Below are positions 14,719-21,252 of a stretch of 21,252 nt of DNA, piece after piece. This stretch comes from Candidatus Latescibacterota bacterium (GTDB lineage Bacteria > Latescibacterota > 4484-107 > B68-G9). Made by a program: the position numbers and the translations under genes. Below the pieces are notes generated by a model that worked only from the letters and a program-made list of their open reading frames with translations, ran no database searches and was not told where the DNA came from. The stretch is taken from assembly GCA_012962735.1 (NCBI GenBank), contig DTXA01000268.1, positions 1-21,252 of the forward strand, in the 5' to 3' direction. Each line of letters opens with the position of its first letter. The first letter of the stretch is position 1.

Positions 14719-15102
14719 CTATCGTCCCTCCACCGACCCCAAGCACACCACCTGATGCATAGTCCGGACCAGCTCCTCGAACCTCGTGGGCTTGACCACA
14801 TAACTGCTCGCCCCCTCGGCATATGCTCGCTCCATGTCCTTGGCGTGCATAGAAGTCGTAAGGACCACCACTGGGAGCCCGGACCACCTTGGCCTGGCCC
14901 GTACCCAGGATAAAAGCGAAAACCCGTCCACCTTCGGGAGCTTGAGGTCTAACAGCACCAGATCCACCTCCTCCCCCTCGAGGACCTCCTGGGCGGAGGC
15001 CACATCGCTCACCACGCATACCGTAGAAGCCCCGACCCGCTCCAAGGCTACCTGGACGAGTTCTGCGTGGTCTGGATTATCCTCTACGAGCAACACTCTC
15101 AC
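14719..15102 (-). CDS. Stand-alone response regulator receiver (Rcp1-like)
   Basis: This 127-residue protein is a single receiver domain of the type found next to phytochrome-like kinases (LLVEDNPDHAELVQVALERV). It has acidic residues at 7-8, the phosphoacceptor Asp52 in LLDLKLPKVDG, the switch Thr in VVLTTSMHAKD, and Lys in YVVKPTRFEELV. No output domain follows, so it must act by protein contact or as a phosphorelay intermediate. The start is GTG 15102, with GGGGAAGG just before it. It overlaps the receiver-kinase gene by 26 bases, which points to that kinase as its phosphate donor. Confidence 0.9.
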   Translation of the reverse strand: MRVLLVEDNPDHAELVQVALERVGASTVCVVSDVASAQEVLEGEEVDLVLLDLKLPKVDGFSLLSWVRARPRWSGLPVVVLTTSMHAKDMERAYAEGASSYVVKPTRFEELVRTMHQVVCLGSVEGR

Positions 15103-16222
15103 CCTTCCCCTCCTTGGGCAGGGTGAAGAAGAAAGTGCTCCCTTCCCCTGGGATGGACGTCGCCCAGATCTTCCCCCCGTGGTGCTCCACGATCCTCTTG
15201 GCTATGGTCAACCCCATACCCGTGCCACGCGCCCCCTTTTTCTCCTCCAACCTCCTGAAGATATCGAACACTCTCTCGAGGTACTCCGGCTCTATCCCGA
15301 TCCCATTGTCCCGTACGAAGAACTGATGCCAGCCCCCCTTCTCCTCGTACCCCACCACCACCTCAGGGGGGCGCTCAGGATGGACGTAGTTCAGAGCGTT
15401 ATCTATCAGGTTGAAGAACACCTTCCTGAGGTGCTCCGGGTCCCCCCATACAACTGGGAACGTCCCTATTGCCTTTATGCTCCCGCCGCTCCTCTTGGCC
15501 TGGCTTTGAAGGTCCTCTAAAAGCCTCCGCACCAGGGTGTCCAAGTCCACCTCCTCCCAGGGCCGCACCACCCGCCCGGCCCGGGAGAGCTCCAACAGGT
15601 CTTCTACCATCCGCTCCATGTGCAGAGCGTTCTCCCTCACCCGCTCCAAATAGTGCCTCCCCTGGGCGTCCAATCTGTCCCCGTACATCTCTATCAAAAG
15701 GGAGGCGAACCCCTCTATCGTCACTATGGGCGCCTTAAGGTCGTGGGAGACCATGTACACAAACTGCTCAAGTTCCTCGTTCTTCTCCTGTAGCTCCCTG
15801 GTGCGTTCGGCCACCAGCCTCTCGAGGCCCTCTGCATACTCCCTGAGATGCCTCCTTAGTATCCTCCGTTCCTCGGCCCGTTTGATCGCTACTTTCAAAA
15901 CATCTATCTGGATGGGCTTCTGGAGGAAATCCGAGGCACCTTCCCTCAGGGCCCGGATCACCATATCCATATCCCCGAACCCGGTCATCACGATGACCTC
16001 GACCTCCGGGTCCAGTCGCTTCACCTTCTGCAGCACCTCCAGCCCATCCATCCCTGGCATAACCACATCCACGATCACCACTTGGGGCCACTCCCTGCGG
16101 AACAGGGCCAGCCCCTCCTCCCCATCGCTGGCGGTGAGGCTGATATACCCCTGAGAGCGCAAGAACTCGTCTAAGACCTCTCTTATCGAGCGTTCGTCGT
16201 CTATGCTGAGCACTTTGAACAT
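15077..16222 (-). CDS. Receiver-histidine kinase fusion (cytoplasmic)
   Basis: This 381-residue protein begins with a receiver domain (about 3-118) with Asp8/Asp9, Asp52 in IVDVVMPGMDG and Lys102 in FLQKP. A coiled coil (about 125-152) links it to a histidine kinase. The H-box is YMVSHDLKAPIVTIEGF with His160, the N-box NLIDNALNY with Asn275, then VRDNGIGI at about 303-310 and GTGMGLTIAKRIVEHHGGK at about 333-351. The kinase part is phytochrome-like and complete. No sensor or membrane segment is present, so its input is probably the receiver itself. The gene starts 79 bases after motB, and a weak TTGTGC-17-TATTTT pair lies just upstream of the ATG. It heads the signalling block. Confidence 0.92.
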   Translation of the reverse strand: MFKVLSIDDERSIREVLDEFLRSQGYISLTASDGEEGLALFRREWPQVVIVDVVMPGMDGLEVLQKVKRLDPEVEVIVMTGFGDMDMVIRALREGASDFLQKPIQIDVLKVAIKRAEERRILRRHLREYAEGLERLVAERTRELQEKNEELEQFVYMVSHDLKAPIVTIEGFASLLIEMYGDRLDAQGRHYLERVRENALHMERMVEDLLELSRAGRVVRPWEEVDLDTLVRRLLEDLQSQAKRSGGSIKAIGTFPVVWGDPEHLRKVFFNLIDNALNYVHPERPPEVVVGYEEKGGWHQFFVRDNGIGIEPEYLERVFDIFRRLEEKKGARGTGMGLTIAKRIVEHHGGKIWATSIPGEGSTFFFTLPKEGKGESVARRG

Positions 16223-16271
16223 AACTTATCTATAAAATACATTCTTCTCCATCCCTGCACAAGAGGGTTTG

Positions 16272-16289
16272 CCCCGAAAAGTTCTCCGT
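16272..16289 (-). repeat. Intergenic CGGAGAACTTTTTGGG element, copy D
   Basis: The minus strand reads ACGGAGAACTTTTCGGGG, starting about 12 bases after the motB stop and before the receiver-kinase gene. It matches the copy at 11954-11970 closely. Confidence 0.35.
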
Positions 16290-16301
16290 TTGGACCCCTA
16301 T

Positions 16302-16928
16302 CTAAAGGGTCAACAGCTGGATCACCACACGACGGTTCTTGGCCCTGTCCTCCGGGGAGGTGTTGGGGGCCCTGGGTTGGGTGTCCGCAAGGCCCACCGC
16401 CTGAAGGCGCTCCTTGGGTATGCCCTGTTGGATGAAGAAGCGCACCACGCTTGCAGCCCTTGCGGCCGAGAGCTCCCAGTTGGACGGGAACCTTTGGGTG
16501 TGGATGGGCAGGTCGTCGGTATGTCCCTCCACCGAGACCCTATAGGGAAGAGCCTTCAACTTCCCGGCCAACTTTGTCAAGAGCGGAAAGGCCTGGGGCT
16601 TGAGCTCAGCGCTTCCCAGATCGAATAACACCGCCCCCTTCAGGTTGATAGCTATTCCCTGAGGAGTTATGCCCACGTCCACCTGCCCCTGTAGCTCCTC
16701 CTCCTCTATCATCCGCTTCACGTCCTCCACAAGTTCTGAAAGCGAATACCTGGGCCTAAGCTCTCCACCTCTGATGGCCTGGCGCATAGAGGCCCCTATC
16801 TCCTCCAAGACCCCCAAGTTCACCTGGGACATGGCCACCACCACCACGAAGAAGGTCAACAGCAGCGTCACCATATCCCCGTAGGACAGCTGCCAATCCT
16901 CTCGATCGTCCCCCTGCATAGGCTTCAT
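16302..16928 (-). CDS. motB: Flagellar stator protein MotB
   Basis: This 208-residue protein has a single N-terminal membrane helix (about 16-34, YGDMVTLLLTFFVVVVAMS), with the ion-binding Asp18 just at its start after Trp12. A plug/linker region follows, then an OmpA-like peptidoglycan-binding domain (about 95-208) with LFDLGSAELKPQA, VEGHTDDLPIHT and NWELSAARAASVVRFF. It anchors the stator to the cell wall while MotA transmits force to the rotor. The helix sequence is closer in style to LTFFV-type PomB/MotS relatives than to E. coli MotB, but the coupling ion cannot be decided by eye. The length is short for the family (usually 230-300). The ATG overlaps the motA stop by four bases. Confidence 0.95.
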   Translation of the reverse strand: MKPMQGDDREDWQLSYGDMVTLLLTFFVVVVAMSQVNLGVLEEIGASMRQAIRGGELRPRYSLSELVEDVKRMIEEEELQGQVDVGITPQGIAINLKGAVLFDLGSAELKPQAFPLLTKLAGKLKALPYRVSVEGHTDDLPIHTQRFPSNWELSAARAASVVRFFIQQGIPKERLQAVGLADTQPRAPNTSPEDRAKNRRVVIQLLTL

Positions 16929-17725
16929 TCCCCCTTCACCTGCTCTTGGTATCGCCGCACGGCCACCTGCCTCCGGCCCGGCGGGAGGAACGAGTTCAGG
17001 TAGTCCTCCACCTTATAGGGATGCCACTGCCCGTGGATCATCAGCACCCCCTCCATGATCATCGTCATCAACCTCACCGATTCCTCCATCCTGCGCTCTA
17101 TCTGTACGGCTATGGGGCGGAACACCAGATTCGCCGATATCAGCCCGTAAAACGTGGTCACCAACGCCACCGCCATGTTCTGCCCCATATCGGCCAAGTT
17201 CCCCTTCCCCATATTGACCAGCATGCCGATGAGCCCCACCAAAGTCCCCACCATCCCGAAGGCCGGAGCAAACCGGGCCATAGTATGGAATATGTGTGCC
17301 TCGGCCAGCTCCCTTATACGGCAGTTCTCTATACGGCTTCGCATTATCTCCCTTATCTCTTCCTCGCTGTATCCGGCTATGACCATCTGCAGGCCGTCCA
17401 CCAAGAACTTGTCCTCTATGCCTGGAAGCTCCCGCTCTAAGGCCAGAAGACCCTCCTTTCGGGCAAGCCCCGAGAACCTGGCCACAAGCTGCACCATCCC
17501 TGAGAAGTCCGGATCTTTCTTCCGCAGGAGCACGAACAGGACCCTGAAGACCCGCAACACCTCCTGGACGGGATACGCCACCAGCACGGAACATATAACC
17601 CCGCCGAGCACGATGGCCAACCCAGGGGGGTTGATGAAGACCTTGTACAACCCCGTCTGGGATAGAACCGCCCACGAAAGCATCACAAATCCAGCCAAAA
17701 CTCCTAAGAGCGTAGATAGGTTCAT
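16925..17725 (-). CDS. motA: Flagellar stator protein MotA
   Basis: This 266-residue protein has four membrane segments, at about 5-22, 35-51, 152-171 and 183-203. The conserved RFAPAFGMVGTLVGLIGML covers the third, with Pro154, and a second Pro lies near 204. The cytoplasmic loop carries charged residues (Arg89, Glu98) at the positions known to contact FliG in E. coli. MotA and MotB form the ion-driven stator that turns the flagellum. It lies 24 bases after cheB and overlaps motB by four bases, but its own ribosome binding site is weak. Confidence 0.96.
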   Translation of the reverse strand: MNLSTLLGVLAGFVMLSWAVLSQTGLYKVFINPPGLAIVLGGVICSVLVAYPVQEVLRVFRVLFVLLRKKDPDFSGMVQLVARFSGLARKEGLLALERELPGIEDKFLVDGLQMVIAGYSEEEIREIMRSRIENCRIRELAEAHIFHTMARFAPAFGMVGTLVGLIGMLVNMGKGNLADMGQNMAVALVTTFYGLISANLVFRPIAVQIERRMEESVRLMTMIMEGVLMIHGQWHPYKVEDYLNSFLPPGRRQVAVRRYQEQVKGE

Positions 17726-17749
17726 AAGTCTAAGTAAGGATCGTTCACT

Positions 17750-18772
17750 TTAATCGGGGAACAGCTTGGCCAGATGGCGGGGGAGCTCCTCCAAAGGCAC
17801 CACCGCATCCGCAAGTCCAGCCTCTACCACCGCCTTCGGCATTCCGTACACCACGCACGACCTCTCCTCTTGGGCGACCACATAACCTCCTTTCTCCTTT
17901 AACAGCTTAATCCCATCCCGGCCGTCGTATCCCATCCCCGTCATAATCCCCCCCACCCCCCAAGGCCCGTAGTGTAGGGCCACTGAGGCCATGAGCTCGT
18001 CGACCGATGGCTTGTACAGGGCATCTTTGGGTTCCCTCCCCACCTCCACCTCCCCTTTCTTCCGTATCCTCAGGTGCTGTCCCCCAGGGGCTATAAGCAC
18101 CCGACCTGACTGTACGATGTCCCCGTCCTCCGCCTCCTTGACCTCAAAAGGGCTCAACCGGTCGAGCCTCTTTGCTAAGGATTTTGTGAACTTGGGAGGC
18201 ATATGCTGGGCTATGAGCACCCCTGCGGGAAGGTCCGAAGGCAATTGCGGCAATATCTTCTGCAGGGACATCGGTCCGCCCGTGGAGACCCCGATGGCCA
18301 TCACCTCGAACCTCCTCTTCGTGGGTGGGACCAGGACCCGGAGTCCGGCCGAGGACGCGGATCTCTTAAGGCCCGTTCGGGCGATGGCCTTTACCTTCTC
18401 CAAGAGCGTATCCTTAATCTTTACGATGTCCAGGGATACATATGATAGATCCTTGGGGATGAAATCCACCGCCCCCAGCTCCAGGGCCGTCAGCGTAGCC
18501 TCCGCCTCTTCGGTGGTCAACGAGCTTACCATGAGCACCGGCAGGGGGTGCTCTTCCATAATATGTCTTAGGGCCGCAAGTCCGTTCATCCGGGGCATCC
18601 CGATGTCCAAGGTCACCAGGTCCGGGTTCAGGGACTTGGCCTTTTCTACGGCCTCCAACCCGTCCCGGGCCACCCCTACCACCTCGATCTCCGGGTCGGA
18701 TTCCAACATCGTAGAGATCACCTTGCGCATAAAGGCCGAGTCGTCCGCCACCAACACCCGTACTTTGCTCAC
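17750..18772 (-). CDS. cheB: Chemotaxis protein-glutamate methylesterase CheB
   Basis: I place the start at GTG 18772, which overlaps the cheA stop (GTGA) and has AGGGAG seven bases upstream. This gives 340 residues. A receiver domain lies at about 3-120 (VRVLVADDSAFMRK, then the phosphoacceptor in TLDIGMPRMNG). The methylesterase domain follows, with the catalytic Ser in AIGVSTGGP, His in IAQHMPPKFT, and Asp in MTGMGYDGRDG. CheB removes methyl groups from chemoreceptors when phosphorylated by CheA, which resets sensitivity. The matching methyltransferase gene cheR is not in the window. An ATG at 18826 would give a longer protein, but it lies deep inside cheA. Confidence 0.96.
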   Translation of the reverse strand: MSKVRVLVADDSAFMRKVISTMLESDPEIEVVGVARDGLEAVEKAKSLNPDLVTLDIGMPRMNGLAALRHIMEEHPLPVLMVSSLTTEEAEATLTALELGAVDFIPKDLSYVSLDIVKIKDTLLEKVKAIARTGLKRSASSAGLRVLVPPTKRRFEVMAIGVSTGGPMSLQKILPQLPSDLPAGVLIAQHMPPKFTKSLAKRLDRLSPFEVKEAEDGDIVQSGRVLIAPGGQHLRIRKKGEVEVGREPKDALYKPSVDELMASVALHYGPWGVGGIMTGMGYDGRDGIKLLKEKGGYVVAQEERSCVVYGMPKAVVEAGLADAVVPLEELPRHLAKLFPD

Positions 18773-20832
18773 CTTATCTGCTCCCTTGCTAACTCTAACA
18801 GCTCGTTCACGTCCACGATCAGACACACCTTCCCGTCCCCACGGATGGTGGCCCCCGCTATGGCCGGCGTGTTCTGGAGCATCCGGCCCAGAGACTTGAT
18901 CACCACCTCCTCCTGCCCCACCAGATCGTGCACCACCAGTCCCACCTTGTCCTCAGCTGTACCTACCACCACCACATATCTCCGGCCGTTCCCCCCTCCG
19001 TCGGGCACCTTGAAGAGCCGATCCAGGCGTACCAGCGGCAACACCTGGTCCCTCAAACATATAACCTCCAGCCGGTTAATAGTCCTGATGTCCCCGGCCT
19101 CCGCCCTGACAGCCTCCATCACCGAGGCCAGAGGCAAAGCGTACAGCTCATCCCCCACGCGCACCACCAGGCCCTGGACGATGGCCAAGGTCAAGGGCAG
19201 ACGTATCTCTACTCGTGTTCCCTTCCCGGGTTGGGAATCTATCGAGATGGTCCCGTTAAGCCTGGTTATGTTCGTATGCACCACGTCCATTCCCACTCCC
19301 CGGCCCGACACGTCGGTCACCCTCTCCGCCGTGCTGAACCCCGGGAGGAACACCAGATTCCATATGGCCCTGTCGTCCATCCTGCCCGCCTCCTCAGGGC
19401 CCAGGAGGCCCTTCTCCATCGCCTTACGTTTGATCTTCTCCGTATCCATCCCCCTCCCGTCGTCCTCGACCCTGACGAGGATATGGTCCCCCTCCTGAGC
19501 GGCGTACAGCCGAACCACACCCTGCCGGGGCTTGCCCAGCCGAACCCGCTCTTCGGGGGGTTCTATGCCGTGGTCGATGGCGTTGCGGATAAGGTGCACC
19601 AACGGGTCCCCGATCTCTTCTATCACGGTCTTGTCCAACTCGGTATCCTCCCCCTCTATGACCAATCGGACCTCCTTGCCGTTCACCCTGCACAGGTCCC
19701 GCACCACCCGGGGGAACTTGTTGAATACCCTCCCCACCGGCACCATCCGGGTCTTCATCACCATCTCCTGGATCTCGGCCGTGAGCAGGTCTATGCGGGA
19801 CGCTGTGAGGTCCAACTGTTCAGCGATCTCTTCCCCCTTGTGCAGGACTCCTATCTCTGAGTTAAGCTGCAGGAGTCGGTTGCGTCCTAACACCAGTTCC
19901 CCCACCAGGTTCATCAATTGGTCCAACCGGCGCACGTCCACCCGTATGGTCTCGACGCCGGCTCGTGCCAGAGGAACCTGGGCTGGTGTGGGTTCCGCCT
20001 TCTGGACCCCGGCGGTTTTGCCCTCGAGGAAGGCCTCCAGCATCGCTATCGCCGGATCTATATCCGAACGTTCCCCGCGCTCTTCCTGGATCTCCCTCAA
20101 AAGGGCTTTCATCACGTCCAGCACGGCTAAGAGCGCGTCCATAGTATCCCGGCCTATCACCATATCCCCTTTGCGCAGACGGTCCAAAACCTCCTCCGCC
20201 CGGTGGGCGAGTTGGAAGGTCCGGGAGAAGCCTAAAAACCCCGAAGTTCCCTTGATGGTGTGGAACGCCCGGAAGATCTCGTTGAGCAGCTCCGGGTCCT
20301 CCGGCCGGGCCTCGAGCTTCAATAAGTGCTCCTCCAACCCCTCCAACAGCTCTTCAGTCTCCGCCAAGAAATCCCGCAGGAGGTCATCGTCTACCTCCCG
20401 AGCCTTTTTCTCGGCCTTCGACAGGCGCCCTGCCGCCTCCACTATGTCCTCCACCTTCACTCCGTCGTCCGAGTTCCCCTGGCGGACCTGGGCCAACAGC
20501 TCCCTCAACCGGTCCAACCCGGCCAGCAGCAGGTCCATCACCTCCCTGGTGACCTCCCGCTTCCCATCCCGCAGTTGTCCCAAAAGGTCCTCGAGGCTAT
20601 GGGCGAGGAGGCGCATCCGGTCGAAGTTCAAAAACCCAGAGGTGCCCTTTATCGTGTGCAGGATACGGAAGATCTCATTGAGTAGCTCCGGGTTTCCATC
20701 CCCGGCCTCGAGCTGAAATAGATCTTCCTCCAGCTGCTCTAAGAGCTCCTGGGTCTCCGCAGCGAACTCCACCACGATCTCGGCAAAGTGCTCTAGTTCC
20801 TGGCCGTCCGGCATAATGATATCTTCAATCAC
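18769..20832 (-). CDS. cheA: Chemotaxis histidine kinase CheA with two HPt domains
   Basis: This 687-residue protein contains two N-terminal HPt domains, with His59 in ILHTIKGTSGFLNF and His191 in AFHTIKGTSGFLGF. A linker (about 270-295) leads to the dimerisation domain (about 296-360, RRLDQLMNLVGELVLGRNRL). The ATPase domain (about 365-545) has HLIRNAIDHGIE, VRVEDDGRGMD and DVSGRGVGMDVV. A CheW-like domain (about 550-687) follows. No separate CheY-binding P2 domain is visible. CheA passes phosphate from receptor signals to CheY and CheB. The start is either GTG 20832 or ATG 20814; neither has a clear ribosome binding site. It follows the cheY-like gene by two bases and overlaps cheB by four. 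Confidence 0.96.
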   Translation of the reverse strand: MIEDIIMPDGQELEHFAEIVVEFAAETQELLEQLEEDLFQLEAGDGNPELLNEIFRILHTIKGTSGFLNFDRMRLLAHSLEDLLGQLRDGKREVTREVMDLLLAGLDRLRELLAQVRQGNSDDGVKVEDIVEAAGRLSKAEKKAREVDDDLLRDFLAETEELLEGLEEHLLKLEARPEDPELLNEIFRAFHTIKGTSGFLGFSRTFQLAHRAEEVLDRLRKGDMVIGRDTMDALLAVLDVMKALLREIQEERGERSDIDPAIAMLEAFLEGKTAGVQKAEPTPAQVPLARAGVETIRVDVRRLDQLMNLVGELVLGRNRLLQLNSEIGVLHKGEEIAEQLDLTASRIDLLTAEIQEMVMKTRMVPVGRVFNKFPRVVRDLCRVNGKEVRLVIEGEDTELDKTVIEEIGDPLVHLIRNAIDHGIEPPEERVRLGKPRQGVVRLYAAQEGDHILVRVEDDGRGMDTEKIKRKAMEKGLLGPEEAGRMDDRAIWNLVFLPGFSTAERVTDVSGRGVGMDVVHTNITRLNGTISIDSQPGKGTRVEIRLPLTLAIVQGLVVRVGDELYALPLASVMEAVRAEAGDIRTINRLEVICLRDQVLPLVRLDRLFKVPDGGGNGRRYVVVVGTAEDKVGLVVHDLVGQEEVVIKSLGRMLQNTPAIAGATIRGDGKVCLIVDVNELLELAREQIR

Positions 20833-20834
20833 GC

Positions 20835-21203
20835 TCAGTTCAGGTATTTAGCCACCTCGTATTGGATCCTTCTAGCGTTGAAGGGCTTAACCAGGTAAGA
20901 GTCCGCTCCAACCTGGAAGGCCCTCCGTCTATCCTCCTCCTCGGCCTCGGACGAAAGCACGATGATGGGCACTTTCTCGAGGTGTTCGTCCTCCCGGATG
21001 GCCTGAATCAGGCTGTACCCGTCCATATTGGGCATATTCAGGTCCGTGATGATCAGGTCCACATCGTGGTGGGCCAGCTTCTCTATGGCATCCATCCCGT
21101 CCTGCGCCTGCACCACCCTGAAGCCCTGGGCCCTGAGGGCCAGGGCCACGAGCTTACGCACCGTGGGGGAATCCTCTGCCACCAGTATAAGCGCCGTCCT
21201 CAT
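20835..21203 (-). CDS. cheY: CheY-type response regulator
   Basis: This 122-residue single-domain receiver has the acidic pair Glu10/Asp11, phosphoacceptor Asp54 in LIITDLNMPNMDG, the switch Ser in IIVLSSEAEEEDRR and Lys106 in YLVKPFNARRI. When phosphorylated by CheA, CheY binds the flagellar switch and changes rotation. It lies two bases upstream of cheA, which supports this call. Because there are several receiver genes in the window, it cannot be excluded that another is the main motor-binding CheY. A good GGGAGGG ribosome binding site precedes the ATG. Confidence 0.85.
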   Translation of the reverse strand: MRTALILVAEDSPTVRKLVALALRAQGFRVVQAQDGMDAIEKLAHHDVDLIITDLNMPNMDGYSLIQAIREDEHLEKVPIIVLSSEAEEEDRRRAFQVGADSYLVKPFNARRIQYEVAKYLN

Positions 21204-21211
21204 ATATCCCT

Positions 21212-21234
21212 CCCAAAAAGTATCTGAGCGAATC
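21212..21234 (-). repeat. Intergenic ACTTTTTGGG element, copy A
   Basis: The minus strand reads GATTCGCTCAGATACTTTTT followed by GGG, just upstream of the cheY ribosome binding site. It is 21 of 23 identical to the plus strand at 14671-14693. With further upstream sequence it also forms an inverted repeat, CCCAAAA near 21244-21250 pairing with TTTTGGG. It is the only sequence visible between cheY and the window edge. Confidence 0.4.
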
Positions 21235-21252
21235 GAAGAATCTTTTGGGCTA

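Noticed and set aside
13985..15019. A longer start (15019) for the receiver-DHp gene, giving 344 residues
   Set aside because: The extra 118 residues are low-complexity, Gly/Arg-rich and overlap the stand-alone receiver gene in another frame. The receiver motif begins at the ATG at 14665.
16223..16245. A sigma-70 promoter before the receiver-kinase gene (TTGTGC-17-TATTTT)
   Set aside because: The two boxes match consensus weakly (3 of 6 and 4 of 6), and the start site would nearly coincide with the ATG. Not strong enough to list as a feature.
19532..20716. A long plus-strand open frame opposite cheA (394 codons)
   Set aside because: It is Ser/Arg-rich without domains and is explained as the antisense of a G+C-rich cheA gene. 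Similar plus-strand frames opposite other genes were rejected for the same reason.
1..21252. CRISPR arrays, tRNA or rRNA genes, insertion sequences
   Set aside because: No regularly spaced repeats, no cloverleaf or rRNA-like sequence and no transposase motifs were seen on either strand. Almost all bases belong to protein genes.

Overview
This window is one block of flagellar, chemotaxis and two-component signalling genes, all on the minus strand. Transcription therefore runs from high to low coordinates. The organism is a motile, double-membrane bacterium: flgH and flgI encode the L and P rings, which need an outer membrane and a peptidoglycan layer. Reading the codons, AGG for Arg and ATA for Ile are common despite a G+C-rich sequence. 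That pattern is often seen in thermophiles, but this is a weak inference and no phylum can be assigned. The order flgF-flgG-flgA-flgH-flgI-flgJ-flgN-flgK-flgL-fliW-csrA resembles deltaproteobacterial-type and related flagellar loci.

The upstream half (about 21203 down to 16302) encodes chemotaxis and motor functions: a CheY-like receiver, a CheA with two HPt domains, the methylesterase CheB, and the stator pair MotA/MotB. No CheR, CheW or chemoreceptor gene is present, so those must lie elsewhere.

The middle (16222 down to 10590) is a dense signalling block. It holds a receiver-histidine kinase fusion, a stand-alone receiver, a receiver fused to a histidine-kinase dimerisation helix but lacking the ATPase domain, an 82-residue protein with a CxC motif, a receiver with a coiled-coil tail, a soluble PAS histidine kinase, and an NtrC-type sigma-54 activator. 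Most of these genes overlap by a few bases or are closely spaced, which suggests translational coupling. The kinase-activator pair at its end looks like the FlgS/FlgR, FleS/FleR or FlrB/FlrC pairs that switch on middle flagellar genes.

The activator gene is followed by a strong intrinsic terminator (10533-10560) and then a well-spaced sigma-54 promoter (10439-10454). This promoter sits directly upstream of a structural operon (10412 to beyond position 1). In order, the operon encodes rod proteins FlgF and FlgG, ring assembly proteins FlgA, FlgH and FlgI, the rod-binding protein FlgJ, the chaperone FlgN, hook-filament junction proteins FlgK and FlgL, the FliW-CsrA regulatory pair, a TPR protein, and a TPR-GT9 glycosyltransferase fusion that runs off the left edge. 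Together the layout suggests a cascade: signals enter the kinase block, the activator drives the sigma-54 promoter, and the hook and junction proteins are made. FliW/CsrA would then time flagellin translation, and the glycosyltransferase might modify flagellin or the cell surface.

The most unusual points are the cluster of five receiver-containing or accessory signalling proteins between motAB and the kinase/activator pair, the kinase-like protein without an ATPase domain, a GAFTHA variant of the sigma-54 contact loop in the activator, and a short element that recurs between genes. No stretch longer than 300 bases is free of genes, and I see no RNA gene, CRISPR array or mobile element.
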